Below the pieces are notes generated by a model. The model searched no databases and was not told the DNA's origin. It saw only the letters and a list, made by a program, of their open reading frames with translations. 64,000 bases of DNA, from positions 76,598-140,597 of the forward strand of contig CAKTHE010000002.1 in assembly GCA_934563745.1 (NCBI GenBank), given 5' to 3'. Positions 17,753-25,766 of the stretch are shown one piece after another. The position numbers and the translations under genes were made by a program. This DNA is from an uncultured Dysosmobacter sp. (GTDB lineage Bacteria; Bacillota; Clostridia; Oscillospirales; Oscillospiraceae). Numbering within the stretch: the stretch's first letter is position 1; every line of letters starts with the position of its first letter.

Positions 17753-18544
17753 TTACTGGGCAGACGCATCCGCGCGGCGGACGGCCGCTTTCATGGATTT
17801 TACATATTCATAAATGTAAGGTGCTGCGTCCCGGCCGTACTGGGCGGCCAGCCGGACAATGGCGCTGCCGACGATGGCACCGTCGGAGAGGGCGGCCATC
17901 TTTTCCGCCTGCTCAGGGGTGGAGATGCCGAAGCCGACGGCACAGGGGATGTCGGAGGCGGAGCGCACCAGCCGGACCATGCTGCCGATATCCGTGGTGA
18001 TTTCACTGCGCATTCCGGTGACGCCCAGGGAGGAGACGATGTACAAAAATCCGCTGGCCTCCCGGGCGATCATGGCGATCCGGTCCTCGGAGGTGGGGGC
18101 CACCAGAGAGATCAGATCCACGCCGTACTGCCTGCACAGAGGATCAAATTCGTCTTTTTCCTCATAGGGCACATCCGGAAGGATCAGCCCGTCTATGCCG
18201 ATGTCCCGGCAGGTGGAGATGAATGCCTCCGACCCGTAAGAGAACACCACGTTGGCGTAGGTCATGAAAACCATGGGGACCGTCACGTCCTTCCGAAGCT
18301 CCCGGACCAGCTCAAAGATCTGATCGGTGGTGGTGCCGCCGGCCAGGGCACGCTGATTGGCCGCCTGAATCACGGGCCCTTCGGCGGTGGGATCGGAGAA
18401 GGGAATTCCCAGCTCGATCAGATCCGCGCCGGCCCGGGCCATGGCCCGGACGATGGCAGCGGTCGTTTCCAGATCCGGATCGCCGCAGGTGATGAACGGA
18501 ATGAATGCCTTGCCGCCGGCAAAGGCCTTTGCAATGTTACTCAT
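17753..18544 (-). CDS. trpA: Tryptophan synthase alpha subunit
   Basis: TrpA splits indole-3-glycerol phosphate into indole and glyceraldehyde-3-phosphate and channels indole to TrpB. The 263-aa TIM barrel shows the catalytic Glu and Asp in [16 protein letters not shown], the flexible loop 6 region [12 protein letters not shown], and the phosphate-binding [10 protein letters not shown] and GAIVGSAIV. The start (GGGGAGG upstream) lies inside the end of trpB, with an 8-base overlap. Control is from the upstream Trp T-box. Confidence 0.97.
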   Translation of the reverse strand: MSNIAKAFAGGKAFIPFITCGDPDLETTAAIVRAMARAGADLIELGIPFSDPTAEGPVIQAANQRALAGGTTTDQIFELVRELRKDVTVPMVFMTYANVVFSYGSEAFISTCRDIGIDGLILPDVPYEEKDEFDPLCRQYGVDLISLVAPTSEDRIAMIAREASGFLYIVSSLGVTGMRSEITTDIGSMVRLVRSASDIPCAVGFGISTPEQAEKMAALSDGAIVGSAIVRLAAQYGRDAAPYIYEYVKSMKAAVRRADASAQ

Positions 18545-19727
18545 GAAGATCCTCCCCTCTGTACCGGGCAATGGCTGCGCAGTCCTTATCGCCGCGGCCG
18601 GAAATGTTGATGACCAGGATCTGGTCCTTTCCCATGGTGGGAGCCAGCGTCATGGCGTAGGCCACGGCGTGGGCGGATTCAATGGCGGGAATGATGCCTT
18701 CGGTGCGGCTGAGGTACTCAAAGGCATTGACGGCCTGTTCATCCGTGACACCCACATATTCGGCCCGGCCGATGTCGTGCAGGTATGCGTGCTCCGGACC
18801 GACACCGGGATAGTCCAGACCGGCGGAGATGGAGTAGACCGGGGCGATCTGGCCATATTGGTCCTGGCAGAAGTAGGACTTCATGCCGTGGAAAATGCCT
18901 TCCCGGCCGGTGTTGATGGTGGCGGCCGTTTCCGGCGTGTCGATGCCCCGTCCGGCCGCCTCGCAGCCGATGAGCTTTACGGAGGGATCCCCGATGAAAT
19001 GGTAGAACGCGCCGATGGCGTTGGATCCGCCGCCCACACAGGCGATCACCGCATCCGGAAGGCGCCCCTCCTTTTCCAGGATCTGCTGGCGGATCTCCTG
19101 AGAGATCACGGCCTGGAAGTCCCGGACGATGGTGGGGAACGGATGCGGCCCGGTCACCGAGCCCAGGCAGTAATGGGTGTCGTCAATGCGGTTGGTCCAC
19201 TCCCGGAAGGCGGCGGAGCAGGCATCCTTCAGCGTTCCGGTCCCGCTTTCCACCGGGACGACCTCGGCGCCCAGCAGCCGCATTTTGTATACGTTCAGGG
19301 CCTGACGCTGGGTGTCCTCCTTGCCCATGTACACCACGCACTCCATGCCCAGCAGGGCTGCGGCCGTGGCGGTGGCCACACCGTGCTGCCCAGCACCGGT
19401 TTCGGCGATCAGACGGGTCTTCCCCATGTATCTCGCAAGAAGAGCCTGCCCCAGGGCGTTGTTGATCTTGTGCGCGCCGGTGTGGTTCAGGTCCTCGCGC
19501 TTGAGGTAGATTTTGGCGCCGCCCAGATCTTCGGTCATTTTGCGGGCGTAGTACAGGCGGCTGGGCCGGCCGGCGTATTCGTTGAGCAGCCCGGTCAGCT
19601 CTGCCTGGAATGCGGGATCCGCCTTGCAGCGTTCATATGCCGTCTCCAGCTCCATCACGGCGTTCATCAGTGTTTCGGGAATATACTGTCCGCCATGAAC
19701 GCCGAAGCGTCCCTTTTTTTCTGTCAT
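18537..19727 (-). CDS. trpB: Tryptophan synthase beta subunit
   Basis: TrpB condenses indole with serine to make tryptophan using PLP. It has 396 aa, the normal length. Signatures are [17 protein letters not shown], the PLP-lysine motif [16 protein letters not shown], the phosphate loop [13 protein letters not shown], and [16 protein letters not shown] at 19727 follows GGAGG and is 40 bases after the T-box terminator. No other trp biosynthesis gene is in the window, so indole-glycerol phosphate or indole must come from elsewhere. Confidence 0.97.
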   Translation of the reverse strand: MTEKKGRFGVHGGQYIPETLMNAVMELETAYERCKADPAFQAELTGLLNEYAGRPSRLYYARKMTEDLGGAKIYLKREDLNHTGAHKINNALGQALLARYMGKTRLIAETGAGQHGVATATAAALLGMECVVYMGKEDTQRQALNVYKMRLLGAEVVPVESGTGTLKDACSAAFREWTNRIDDTHYCLGSVTGPHPFPTIVRDFQAVISQEIRQQILEKEGRLPDAVIACVGGGSNAIGAFYHFIGDPSVKLIGCEAAGRGIDTPETAATINTGREGIFHGMKSYFCQDQYGQIAPVYSISAGLDYPGVGPEHAYLHDIGRAEYVGVTDEQAVNAFEYLSRTEGIIPAIESAHAVAYAMTLAPTMGKDQILVINISGRGDKDCAAIARYRGEDLHE

Positions 19728-19767
19728 TTCAGATGCCTCCTTTAATCGCTTTGCTCCATCGGGGATG

Positions 19768-20060
19768 AAAAAAACCGTCCCGGATGGAAAATCCATCAAG
19801 GACGGTAATACTACCGCGGTGCCACCTTGGTTCACAGGGATTGCCCCTGTGCGCTTTGCAGGATACCAACATATCCCCGGCATGATAACGCCCGCCTTCG
19901 GCGTCGCAGGATACTTACGGATCGCTCCGTGTTCGCCGCGCCCTCCGTGACCCATTGTGACCATCTGCAGTTCGGCCCGGCTCTCAGCACCCCGGACTCT
20001 CTGGACGCGCACGATGATCTTTACTTTCACTTCACTGGTTTGAATCGCTGTTTGATTGAT
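19768..20060 (-). promoter_or_regulatory. Tryptophan-specific T-box riboswitch
   Basis: The leader RNA of trpBA carries the T-box core AAGGTGGCACCGCGG (19814-19828, complement). A terminator follows with arms CCGTCC and GGACGG (19775-19805) and a T-run (19768-19774). In stem I an AGTA turn faces a loop holding TGG (19952-19954), flanked by pairing GTGA/TCAC and ATCATC/GATGGT; TGG is the Trp codon. The acceptor-binding UGGC ends in C, which fits the G discriminator base of tRNA-Trp. Uncharged tRNA-Trp should pair with it and allow read-through into trpB. Confidence 0.92.
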
Positions 20061-20066
20061 GGTTCT

Positions 20067-20095
20067 AGCATAGTGATCCGATGGGAAAATGTCAA
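20067..20095 (-). promoter_or_regulatory. Promoter of the T-box/trpBA transcript
   Basis: On the complement TTGACA (20090-20095), a 17-base spacer and TATGCT (20067-20072) form a near-consensus sigma-A promoter immediately before the T-box leader. Confidence 0.8.
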
Positions 20096-20162
20096 GAGAA
20101 AATTTCACCAAATGCCGTTGTTTTTCGCGGGGACGCCGTCGGCGGTTCTGCACAGAGGATAA

Positions 20163-20201
20163 AAGCCCCGCCGCAGAACGTCCTTCTGCGGCGGGGGCTT
20201 C
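20163..20201 (-). terminator. Terminator after the TIGR04255 gene
   Basis: Arms built on AAGCCCCGCCGCAGAA and TTCTGCGGCGGGGGCTT around a short loop, ending in TTTT on the minus strand. Confidence 0.8.
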
Positions 20202-20203
20202 TT

Positions 20204-20998
20204 TTACGCGGGGTCCAGCGCCTGACGCAGCCGGTCGGTGATGGCTCCCTCAAAAATGCGGGCGGAATGACCGTGCAGTGTTTCCAGCGCGGCGGCGGCC
20301 AGCGTGCAGGGCACGTTGCCGCCCATGTAAAGATCCATGTCAAAAATATATTTGATCTCCGGATCCTGCGGAGTGTTGGGGTTTCCGGATTTGACCATGC
20401 CGGGGCCGGCGTGGATTTTGGCCTGGCAGCTGGAATCCAACCGGAAAGTCAGCTCCGCGGCGCAGCGGCTCACGTCGGCTTCCTGCACATCCGGCTCCGC
20501 CAGGATCCCGGCGTAGGCCGGGGCGATCAGCTCCCGCCAGGGGACCTGCTTGAGGCCCAGCCGCTCCCGGGAGATGAAGTTGACGTACCGGAGACCTACC
20601 CGCTGAAAATACGCCGGCTGATAGAGGCGGATGAACTCCGCAAGCGGGCGGTCCAGCTGCCGGGCAAAGGCTTCCCATCCGGGGTACTGGACTGTGGAAA
20701 GGGCGATGAAATCCTGGGTCAGATTGATTTTCCAGCGGTTATCCGCGGAGATAAAGCAGTGATTCGGAACGGGCGGCTGCTGCTCGATTCTGGGGGAGCC
20801 GGAGTCCAGACCGGTGATCTTCGGTTGAGCCTTGTCCAGCCGCTTGGCATATTGGGGAAAAGCAGACCGAATCTGTTCCTGAAATTCCACAGGATCCTCG
20901 TGACCGATGCGTAGGATCGTGGGGAAACGCAGCTGGCAGATCACTTCCTGCAGGGGGCTGCGGCGATAATGGGCTTTGGGTCGGTCGGCGTACAGCAT
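20204..20998 (-). CDS. TIGR04255 family protein of unknown function
   Basis: This 264-aa soluble protein matches the sporadically distributed TIGR04255 family. The N-terminal [18 protein letters not shown], the central [14 protein letters not shown] and [16 protein letters not shown] are characteristic. The family has no established function. It is a single-gene unit with its own promoter (21031-21059) and terminator, with no toxin, nuclease or transposase beside it. The promoter spacer holds a palindrome that recurs before the phosphoribosyltransferase gene at 33.8 kb. Confidence 0.8.
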   Translation of the reverse strand: MLYADRPKAHYRRSPLQEVICQLRFPTILRIGHEDPVEFQEQIRSAFPQYAKRLDKAQPKITGLDSGSPRIEQQPPVPNHCFISADNRWKINLTQDFIALSTVQYPGWEAFARQLDRPLAEFIRLYQPAYFQRVGLRYVNFISRERLGLKQVPWRELIAPAYAGILAEPDVQEADVSRCAAELTFRLDSSCQAKIHAGPGMVKSGNPNTPQDPEIKYIFDMDLYMGGNVPCTLAAAALETLHGHSARIFEGAITDRLRQALDPA

Positions 20999-21030
20999 GG
21001 CAGTCGCTCCTTTGATACAGACTTTTCCTC

Positions 21031-21059
21031 ATTGTAGTCCGGCTTTTCGGAAAAGTCAA
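21031..21059 (-). promoter_or_regulatory. Promoter with spacer palindrome before the TIGR04255 gene
   Basis: On the complement TTGACT (21054-21059) and TACAAT (21031-21036) are 17 bases apart. The palindrome CTTTTC-G-GAAAAG (21043-21055) fills the start of the spacer. Confidence 0.65.
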
Positions 21060-21083
21060 CGCGGGGGCGCCGGGGCAGGGGAC

Positions 21084-21881
21084 TTACAGATAGAACCGAT
21101 GGCAGCCGATGGTCTTGCTGTATGTACGGTTGGCGTTGATCCAAAGCCCCTGCGACAGGGCGGGCGCGTAAAAATACAGCGCGGCACCGGCTGTGTTGAC
21201 GCCGCGCAGCGCCTGCCGGGCCGCTTCCACGGATTGGGCGGTAGGCGCAAGCCAAAGGGTTCCGTTGGATACCGGCTCGAACTGGATGGCATCCCGGGCG
21301 TCGAAGATCACGGCGGGGACGGAGTCCGGAAACGCGGTGCTCTCTACGCGGTTGAGGACCACATTGCCGACGGCGATCTGCCCTTCCAGGGATTCCCCGC
21401 GGCTTTCCGCACTGATGATGCGGGAGAGCCAGTACAGATCCGAGGGGTCAAATTCTGCGCCCGGCGAACGGATGGCGGCACCGCCCAGCCAGCGGTCCCA
21501 GGCGACGCTGCCGCCCAATGCTTCGGTCAGGAGCCGCAGAGGAACATAGGTCCGTCCGTTTTCGACCCAGACCTTCCCGGACAGGCTCCGGTTGCCCACG
21601 CGCAGGCGGTTCCGGCCGGGGTCGGCCTGCAGTGAGCCGGAGCCGGAGACGGCAGTGGCCGTCTGCGTCTGTGCGTCCCAGCGCAGCGACCAGCCGCCGA
21701 AGGCGTCCAGCAGGCTGCGCAGCGGAACATAGGTGACGCCGCCATCCAGATAAGATGTCCCAGCCAGCAGCGAGCCATCCGCCTGGGCCGGGACGCTGCG
21801 GCCGACGGCCTGTCCGGAGGGAGCGAAGCAGACGGCCAGCAGTCCCAGAACGCAGAGCAGAGCCTTAAGCTTTCGGTACAT
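21084..21881 (-). CDS. Secreted SleB/CwlJ-type cell wall hydrolase
   Basis: This 265-aa protein has a signal peptide (about residues 1-25). Two copies of a short stalk-like domain follow (GVTYVPLRSLLDAFGGWS and GRTYVPLRLLTEALGGSV), of the copper-amine-oxidase N-terminal type common in Clostridia. The C-terminal domain is a hydrolase_2 (SleB-like) domain starting at LYWLSRIISAESRGE, which holds the presumed catalytic Glu, followed by GQIAVGNVVLNRV. Such enzymes degrade spore cortex or vegetative peptidoglycan. ATG at 21881 has AAGGAAGG upstream. The ~140 bases before it up to the icd terminator hold nothing recognisable. Confidence 0.87.
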   Translation of the reverse strand: MYRKLKALLCVLGLLAVCFAPSGQAVGRSVPAQADGSLLAGTSYLDGGVTYVPLRSLLDAFGGWSLRWDAQTQTATAVSGSGSLQADPGRNRLRVGNRSLSGKVWVENGRTYVPLRLLTEALGGSVAWDRWLGGAAIRSPGAEFDPSDLYWLSRIISAESRGESLEGQIAVGNVVLNRVESTAFPDSVPAVIFDARDAIQFEPVSNGTLWLAPTAQSVEAARQALRGVNTAGAALYFYAPALSQGLWINANRTYSKTIGCHRFYL

Positions 21882-22022
21882 GAAAGATCCTTCCTTTCCG
21901 GTGAAGTTGCGGGCTTCCCGGCCCGGAAGGGCATGGAAGCCTTGGAAAAAGCATACCGGAAAGAAGGAGACGGTACAAGCTGAAAAACCTTCCGGAAAAG
22001 GAGAAAACTGGCCCTTGACAAA

Positions 22023-22056
22023 AAACCGTGCGGAGCCAGAAGGCTCCGCACGGTTT
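22023..22056 (-). terminator. Terminator of the aconitase-like/icd operon
   Basis: Perfect 15-base arms AAACCGTGCGGAGCC and its complement around an AGAA loop, with six T on the minus strand, just after the icd stop. Confidence 0.9.
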
Positions 22057-22084
22057 GAATCTGATTGAGTCGGGGAAGGGCGGC

Positions 22085-23299
22085 TCAGGCCAGCTTTGCC
22101 TGCAGGCGCGCGGCAATGGCGTCCATAAACTCCTTGGAGTTGACCGCAGTGGTCTTGAAGTCCGGATCCACCAGACCGGTCAGATCCTTGGTCATCACGC
22201 CGCTTTCCAGCGTTTCCAGAGAGGCCTGCTCCAATGCGTCGGCAAAGGCGAGCAGGTCCGGCAGCTGATCCAGCGTGCCCCGGCGGCGCAGGGCGCCGCT
22301 CCAAGCGAAGATCGTGGCCATGGGATTGGTAGAGGTCTGCTCGCCTTTGAGATAGCGGTAGTAATGACGGGTCACGGTGCCGTGAGCGGCCTCAAACTCC
22401 ATGGTGCCATCCGGCGCCACCAGCACCGACGTCATCATGGCCAGAGAGCCGAACGCCGTGGAGACCATGTCGCTCATCACGTCACCATCGTAGTTCTTCA
22501 GCGCCCAGATGAAGCCGCCCTTGGAGCGAATGACGCGGGCCACGGCGTCGTCAATGAGCGTATAGAAATACTCCAGGCCCAGAGCCTTGAACTGCGCCTC
22601 ATAGGTTTTGTACTCTTCCTCGAAGATTCGCTTGAAGGTGCCGTCATAAACCTTGGCGATGGTATCCTTGGTGGAGAACCACAGGTCCTGCTTGGTGTCG
22701 ATGGCGTACTGGAAGCAGGCCCGGGCGAAGGAACGGATGCTGGCCTCTTTGTTGTGGGCACCCTGCCAGATGGCGGGCCCGTCCACCTTCTGGACGGTCA
22801 CGGTCTGCTCTTTGCCGCTTTCGCCCCGGAACGTCAGCGTGGCGGTGCCGGGCTCGTCGGTATACAGATCCACGCTGCGATACACGTCGCCATAGGCGTG
22901 ACGGGCGATGGTAATGGGCTTTTCCCAGGTCTTGACCACCGGGTGAATGCACGGCAGCACAATGGGGGCGCGGAACACCGTCCCGTCCAGGATGGCACGG
23001 ATGGTGCCGTTGGGGGACTTCCACATTTCCGTCAGCTGGGGATATTCCTCCATGCGCTGGGCGTTGGGCGTAATGGTGGCGCATTTGACGGCCACGCCGT
23101 ATTTCTTGGTGGCCAGGGCGGCGTCCACCGTGACCTGATCCTTGGTCTCGTTGCGGTGCAGCAGGCCCAGATCATAATATTCCGATTTCAGATCGACAAA
23201 GGGCAGGATCAGCTGATCTTTGATCATCTGCCACAAAACGCGGGTCATCTCGTCGCCGTCCATCTCCACGATGGGGGTGGTCATTTGAATTTTTTTCAT
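22085..23299 (-). CDS. icd: NADP-dependent isocitrate dehydrogenase
   Basis: This enzyme oxidatively decarboxylates isocitrate to 2-oxoglutarate. The 404-aa sequence belongs to the homodimeric, eukaryote-like subfamily. It has PIVEMDGDEMTRVLW at the N-terminus, the substrate motif KSPNGTIRAILDGTVFR, NYDGDVMSDMVSTAFGSLAMMTS, and the NADP region EFEAAHGTVTRHYYRYLKGEQTSTNP (split here for brevity; start of the HGTVTRH motif near residue 310). It has GGGAGG upstream and lies 47 bases after the aconitase-family gene. Together they would turn citrate into 2-oxoglutarate for glutamate synthesis. Confidence 0.96.
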   Translation of the reverse strand: MKKIQMTTPIVEMDGDEMTRVLWQMIKDQLILPFVDLKSEYYDLGLLHRNETKDQVTVDAALATKKYGVAVKCATITPNAQRMEEYPQLTEMWKSPNGTIRAILDGTVFRAPIVLPCIHPVVKTWEKPITIARHAYGDVYRSVDLYTDEPGTATLTFRGESGKEQTVTVQKVDGPAIWQGAHNKEASIRSFARACFQYAIDTKQDLWFSTKDTIAKVYDGTFKRIFEEEYKTYEAQFKALGLEYFYTLIDDAVARVIRSKGGFIWALKNYDGDVMSDMVSTAFGSLAMMTSVLVAPDGTMEFEAAHGTVTRHYYRYLKGEQTSTNPMATIFAWSGALRRRGTLDQLPDLLAFADALEQASLETLESGVMTKDLTGLVDPDFKTTAVNSKEFMDAIAARLQAKLA

Positions 23300-23346
23300 A
23301 AGTACCTCCCAGATTTCAATTTCAGCCGGATACGGGCCCGGCAGGG

Positions 23347-25584
23347 TCAGGAACGCTTGGCGTAATAATTCATCAGGCAGCCGTCCAGAATGATCTCTTT
23401 TTCATCCTCCGTCAGCCCCACAATGTGCAGCGTAAGGTCCGCGTCGGTTCCGTCGGTGCGCAGGACCTTGGCGGGGATCGACGCCTGGCCGCTTTCCACG
23501 GCGGCACGGATCCCGGGAACAAACACGCAGTCGCCGGGCTGATAGTCAAAGGGCGTATCCGGATCCAGGGTAAAGGGAAGGATGCCCCAGTTGATGCAGT
23601 TGGAGCGGTAGCGCTTGGTGGCGAATTCGTAGCAGATGTTGGCAAGCCCGCCCAAAACCTTCTGGCAGGAGGCGGCCTGTTCCCGGGCGGATCCGTCGCC
23701 GGGCTTGTTGGCAAACACACAGGAGCCGAACTGTGTGGTTTTCATAAGGGCCTGCGCATCGCCCACGCGCCCCAGCAGTGCGGCCAGCTTGTCCGGTGCG
23801 GTGCCGGCGGCACGGTCTGCCTCCAGCTGCGCGGCGGCCTTGGCCCGGGGCACATACTGCGGCTCCCGGCGGGAGAGCGTAAATTCCGCCAGGCGCAGGG
23901 GATTGGAGCGGTAAGAAGAGGTCTCACCGGAGGGGATCAGCTCGTCGGTGGTGGTGACGGGATCGTGCAGCACGGCGGCCAGCTCCACCAGAAGGTTGTC
24001 GCTCAGAGCAGGCATTTTGGGCCAATCGGTGATGTTGGGCCCCATGATCAGCTCCACACTGGGATCGGCCTTGCCGAAGCCGTAGTACAGCCGCTGATCG
24101 TAAACCGCTTTGTCAAAGTGATAGGGATGGCGCACAGGCGTATAGTCCACATCCGTTGCGGCGGTGATCCGGCCGCCGTTGCGGGCGGTGGCGGCGATGG
24201 AGCGGGCGTCCATCAGGCATACGCCGGCGAACTGCCCTTCGCCGGGCTTACTGCCTTCCCGGTTGGGGAAGTTGCGCGTGGTGTGGCGCAGGGAGAGACC
24301 GTTGTTGGCGGGCACATCGCCAGCACCGAAGCAGGGGCCGCAGAAGCTGGGCTTGATGACCGCGCCGGAGCGCAGCAGGGCCTGGGTCGCGCCGATCTTA
24401 GTCAGCTCCAGACTGACCGGAACGCTGGTGGGATAAACGTCCAGCGAGAAGTACCCGTTGCCGCAGCTGCCGCCGTCCAGGATCTCGGCGGCTTCGTCGA
24501 TGTTGTCGAACAGACCGCCGGCGCAGCCGGCAATCACGCCCTGATCGGCCCAGACACCGCCGTCGTGCAGCTTGCAGCTGAGCTGGGGATCCGCCTTGGG
24601 GAAGCGGCGCTTGGCGTCGGCCTCCACCTGGGCCAGGATCTCTGCGGCATGGGCCTGAAATTCGTGAATGGTGTAGGCGTTGGAGGGATGGAAGGGAAGG
24701 GCGATCATGCTTTCCACCTTGGAAAGATCAATGGTGACCATGCGGTCATAATAGGCAACAGGACCCGGATGAAGCGGACGGTAATCCTCCGGCCGCTGAT
24801 GGATCCGATAGAAGGATTCCGTTTCGGCGTCGGTCTCCCAAATCGAGGAGAGGCAGGTGGTCTCCGTGGTCATGACGTCGATGCCGTTGCGGAAATCGAT
24901 GGGCAGGCCGGCGATGCCGGGGCCGGCAAATTCCAGGACCCGGTTGTTGACAAAGCCGCTGGCGAAGGTGGCCTTGACCAGGGCGATGGCCACGTCGTGC
25001 GGGCCGATGCCGCGGCGGGGCGTTCCGGTAAGATAGACCAGAACGACCTCCGGATAGCGAACGTCCCAGGTATTTTTCAGCAGCTGCTTGCAGAGCTCCG
25101 GGCCGCCCTCGCCCACCGCCATAGTGCCCAGGGCGCCGTAGCGGGTGTGGGAATCCGACCCCAGGATCATCGCGCCGCAGCGGGCCATCTGCTCCCGAGC
25201 ATAGGAATGGATCACGCTCTGATTGGCGGGTACGTAAATGCCGCCGTATTTTTTCGCAGCGGAAAGACCGAATACATGATCATCTTCGTTGATGGTGCCG
25301 CCCACGGCACACAGGGAGTTGTGGCAGTTGGTCAGGGCATAGGGAATCGGAAATTCCTTCATGCCGGATGCCCGGGCCTGCTGGATGATGCCGACATAGG
25401 TGATGTCGTGGGACACCATGGCGTCGAAACGGATTTGCAGCCGCTCCGGATCTCCGGAGATATTATGGGCCTGCAGAATTTCATATGCCATTGTGTGTTT
25501 GCGGGCTTCTTCCGGACGCAGCGGCGCCTGGTCGCAGGGGACGCCGTCTACCAAAAAGACGCCGTGGTCACGCAGTTCAATCAT
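23347..25584 (-). CDS. Aconitase-family hydratase (YbhJ-like), probably acting as aconitase
   Basis: This 745-aa iron-sulfur hydro-lyase has four aconitase-type domains. ILGSDSHTRYGALGTMAVGEGG holds the DSHT active-site motif (this segment starts near residue 141). The three cluster cysteines are recognisable in AGCAGGLFDN and SFCGPCFGAGD. The first of these replaces the usual GSCTNS of aconitases, as in the E. coli YbhJ group. The swivel domain near the C-terminus has RYRSNCINWGILPF. Being directly upstream of icd suggests citrate-to-isocitrate isomerisation, but a related hydro-lyase substrate is possible. The start has GGGAGGAG upstream. Confidence 0.85.
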   Translation of the reverse strand: MIELRDHGVFLVDGVPCDQAPLRPEEARKHTMAYEILQAHNISGDPERLQIRFDAMVSHDITYVGIIQQARASGMKEFPIPYALTNCHNSLCAVGGTINEDDHVFGLSAAKKYGGIYVPANQSVIHSYAREQMARCGAMILGSDSHTRYGALGTMAVGEGGPELCKQLLKNTWDVRYPEVVLVYLTGTPRRGIGPHDVAIALVKATFASGFVNNRVLEFAGPGIAGLPIDFRNGIDVMTTETTCLSSIWETDAETESFYRIHQRPEDYRPLHPGPVAYYDRMVTIDLSKVESMIALPFHPSNAYTIHEFQAHAAEILAQVEADAKRRFPKADPQLSCKLHDGGVWADQGVIAGCAGGLFDNIDEAAEILDGGSCGNGYFSLDVYPTSVPVSLELTKIGATQALLRSGAVIKPSFCGPCFGAGDVPANNGLSLRHTTRNFPNREGSKPGEGQFAGVCLMDARSIAATARNGGRITAATDVDYTPVRHPYHFDKAVYDQRLYYGFGKADPSVELIMGPNITDWPKMPALSDNLLVELAAVLHDPVTTTDELIPSGETSSYRSNPLRLAEFTLSRREPQYVPRAKAAAQLEADRAAGTAPDKLAALLGRVGDAQALMKTTQFGSCVFANKPGDGSAREQAASCQKVLGGLANICYEFATKRYRSNCINWGILPFTLDPDTPFDYQPGDCVFVPGIRAAVESGQASIPAKVLRTDGTDADLTLHIVGLTEDEKEIILDGCLMNYYAKRS

Positions 25585-25659
25585 GAAAACTCCTCCCGTT
25601 CCGGCCCGGGATCTTGCGCAGCGCTTTTATGCTGTGCCGGGGCCGTTAGATTCCCCTTC

Positions 25660-25708
25660 AATATAACACAACCGCACGCCCGTGAAAAGTTTTTTTCATG
25701 AACGTGCG
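25660..25708 (-). promoter_or_regulatory. Promoter and dyad operator of the hydratase/icd operon
   Basis: On the complement TTTTCA (25683-25688), 17 bases and TATATT (25660-25665) form a promoter. A long imperfect dyad spans its -35 region: outer arms CCGCACG (25672-25678) and CGTGCGG (25702-25708), inner arms GTGAAAA and TTTTCAT. It could be an operator, or a weak terminator for the MATE gene that ends just upstream. Confidence 0.5.
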
Positions 25709-25766
25709 GAAAAGAAATTGAAATTTACGTTTTCTTTATGATCCGTGCCGGAAAAAGAGTACGCAT

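Noticed and set aside
19730-20153. A longer trpB start inside the leader
   Set aside because: The frame is open upstream, but this stretch is the T-box and its terminator; the ATG at 19727 has GGAGG and gives the normal TrpB N-terminus.
23425-25701. A 758-codon open frame on the plus strand opposite the aconitase-like gene
   Set aside because: It is a mirror of a GC-rich gene with strong third-position bias; its product has no recognisable domain, and the minus strand encodes a clear family member with a ribosome site.
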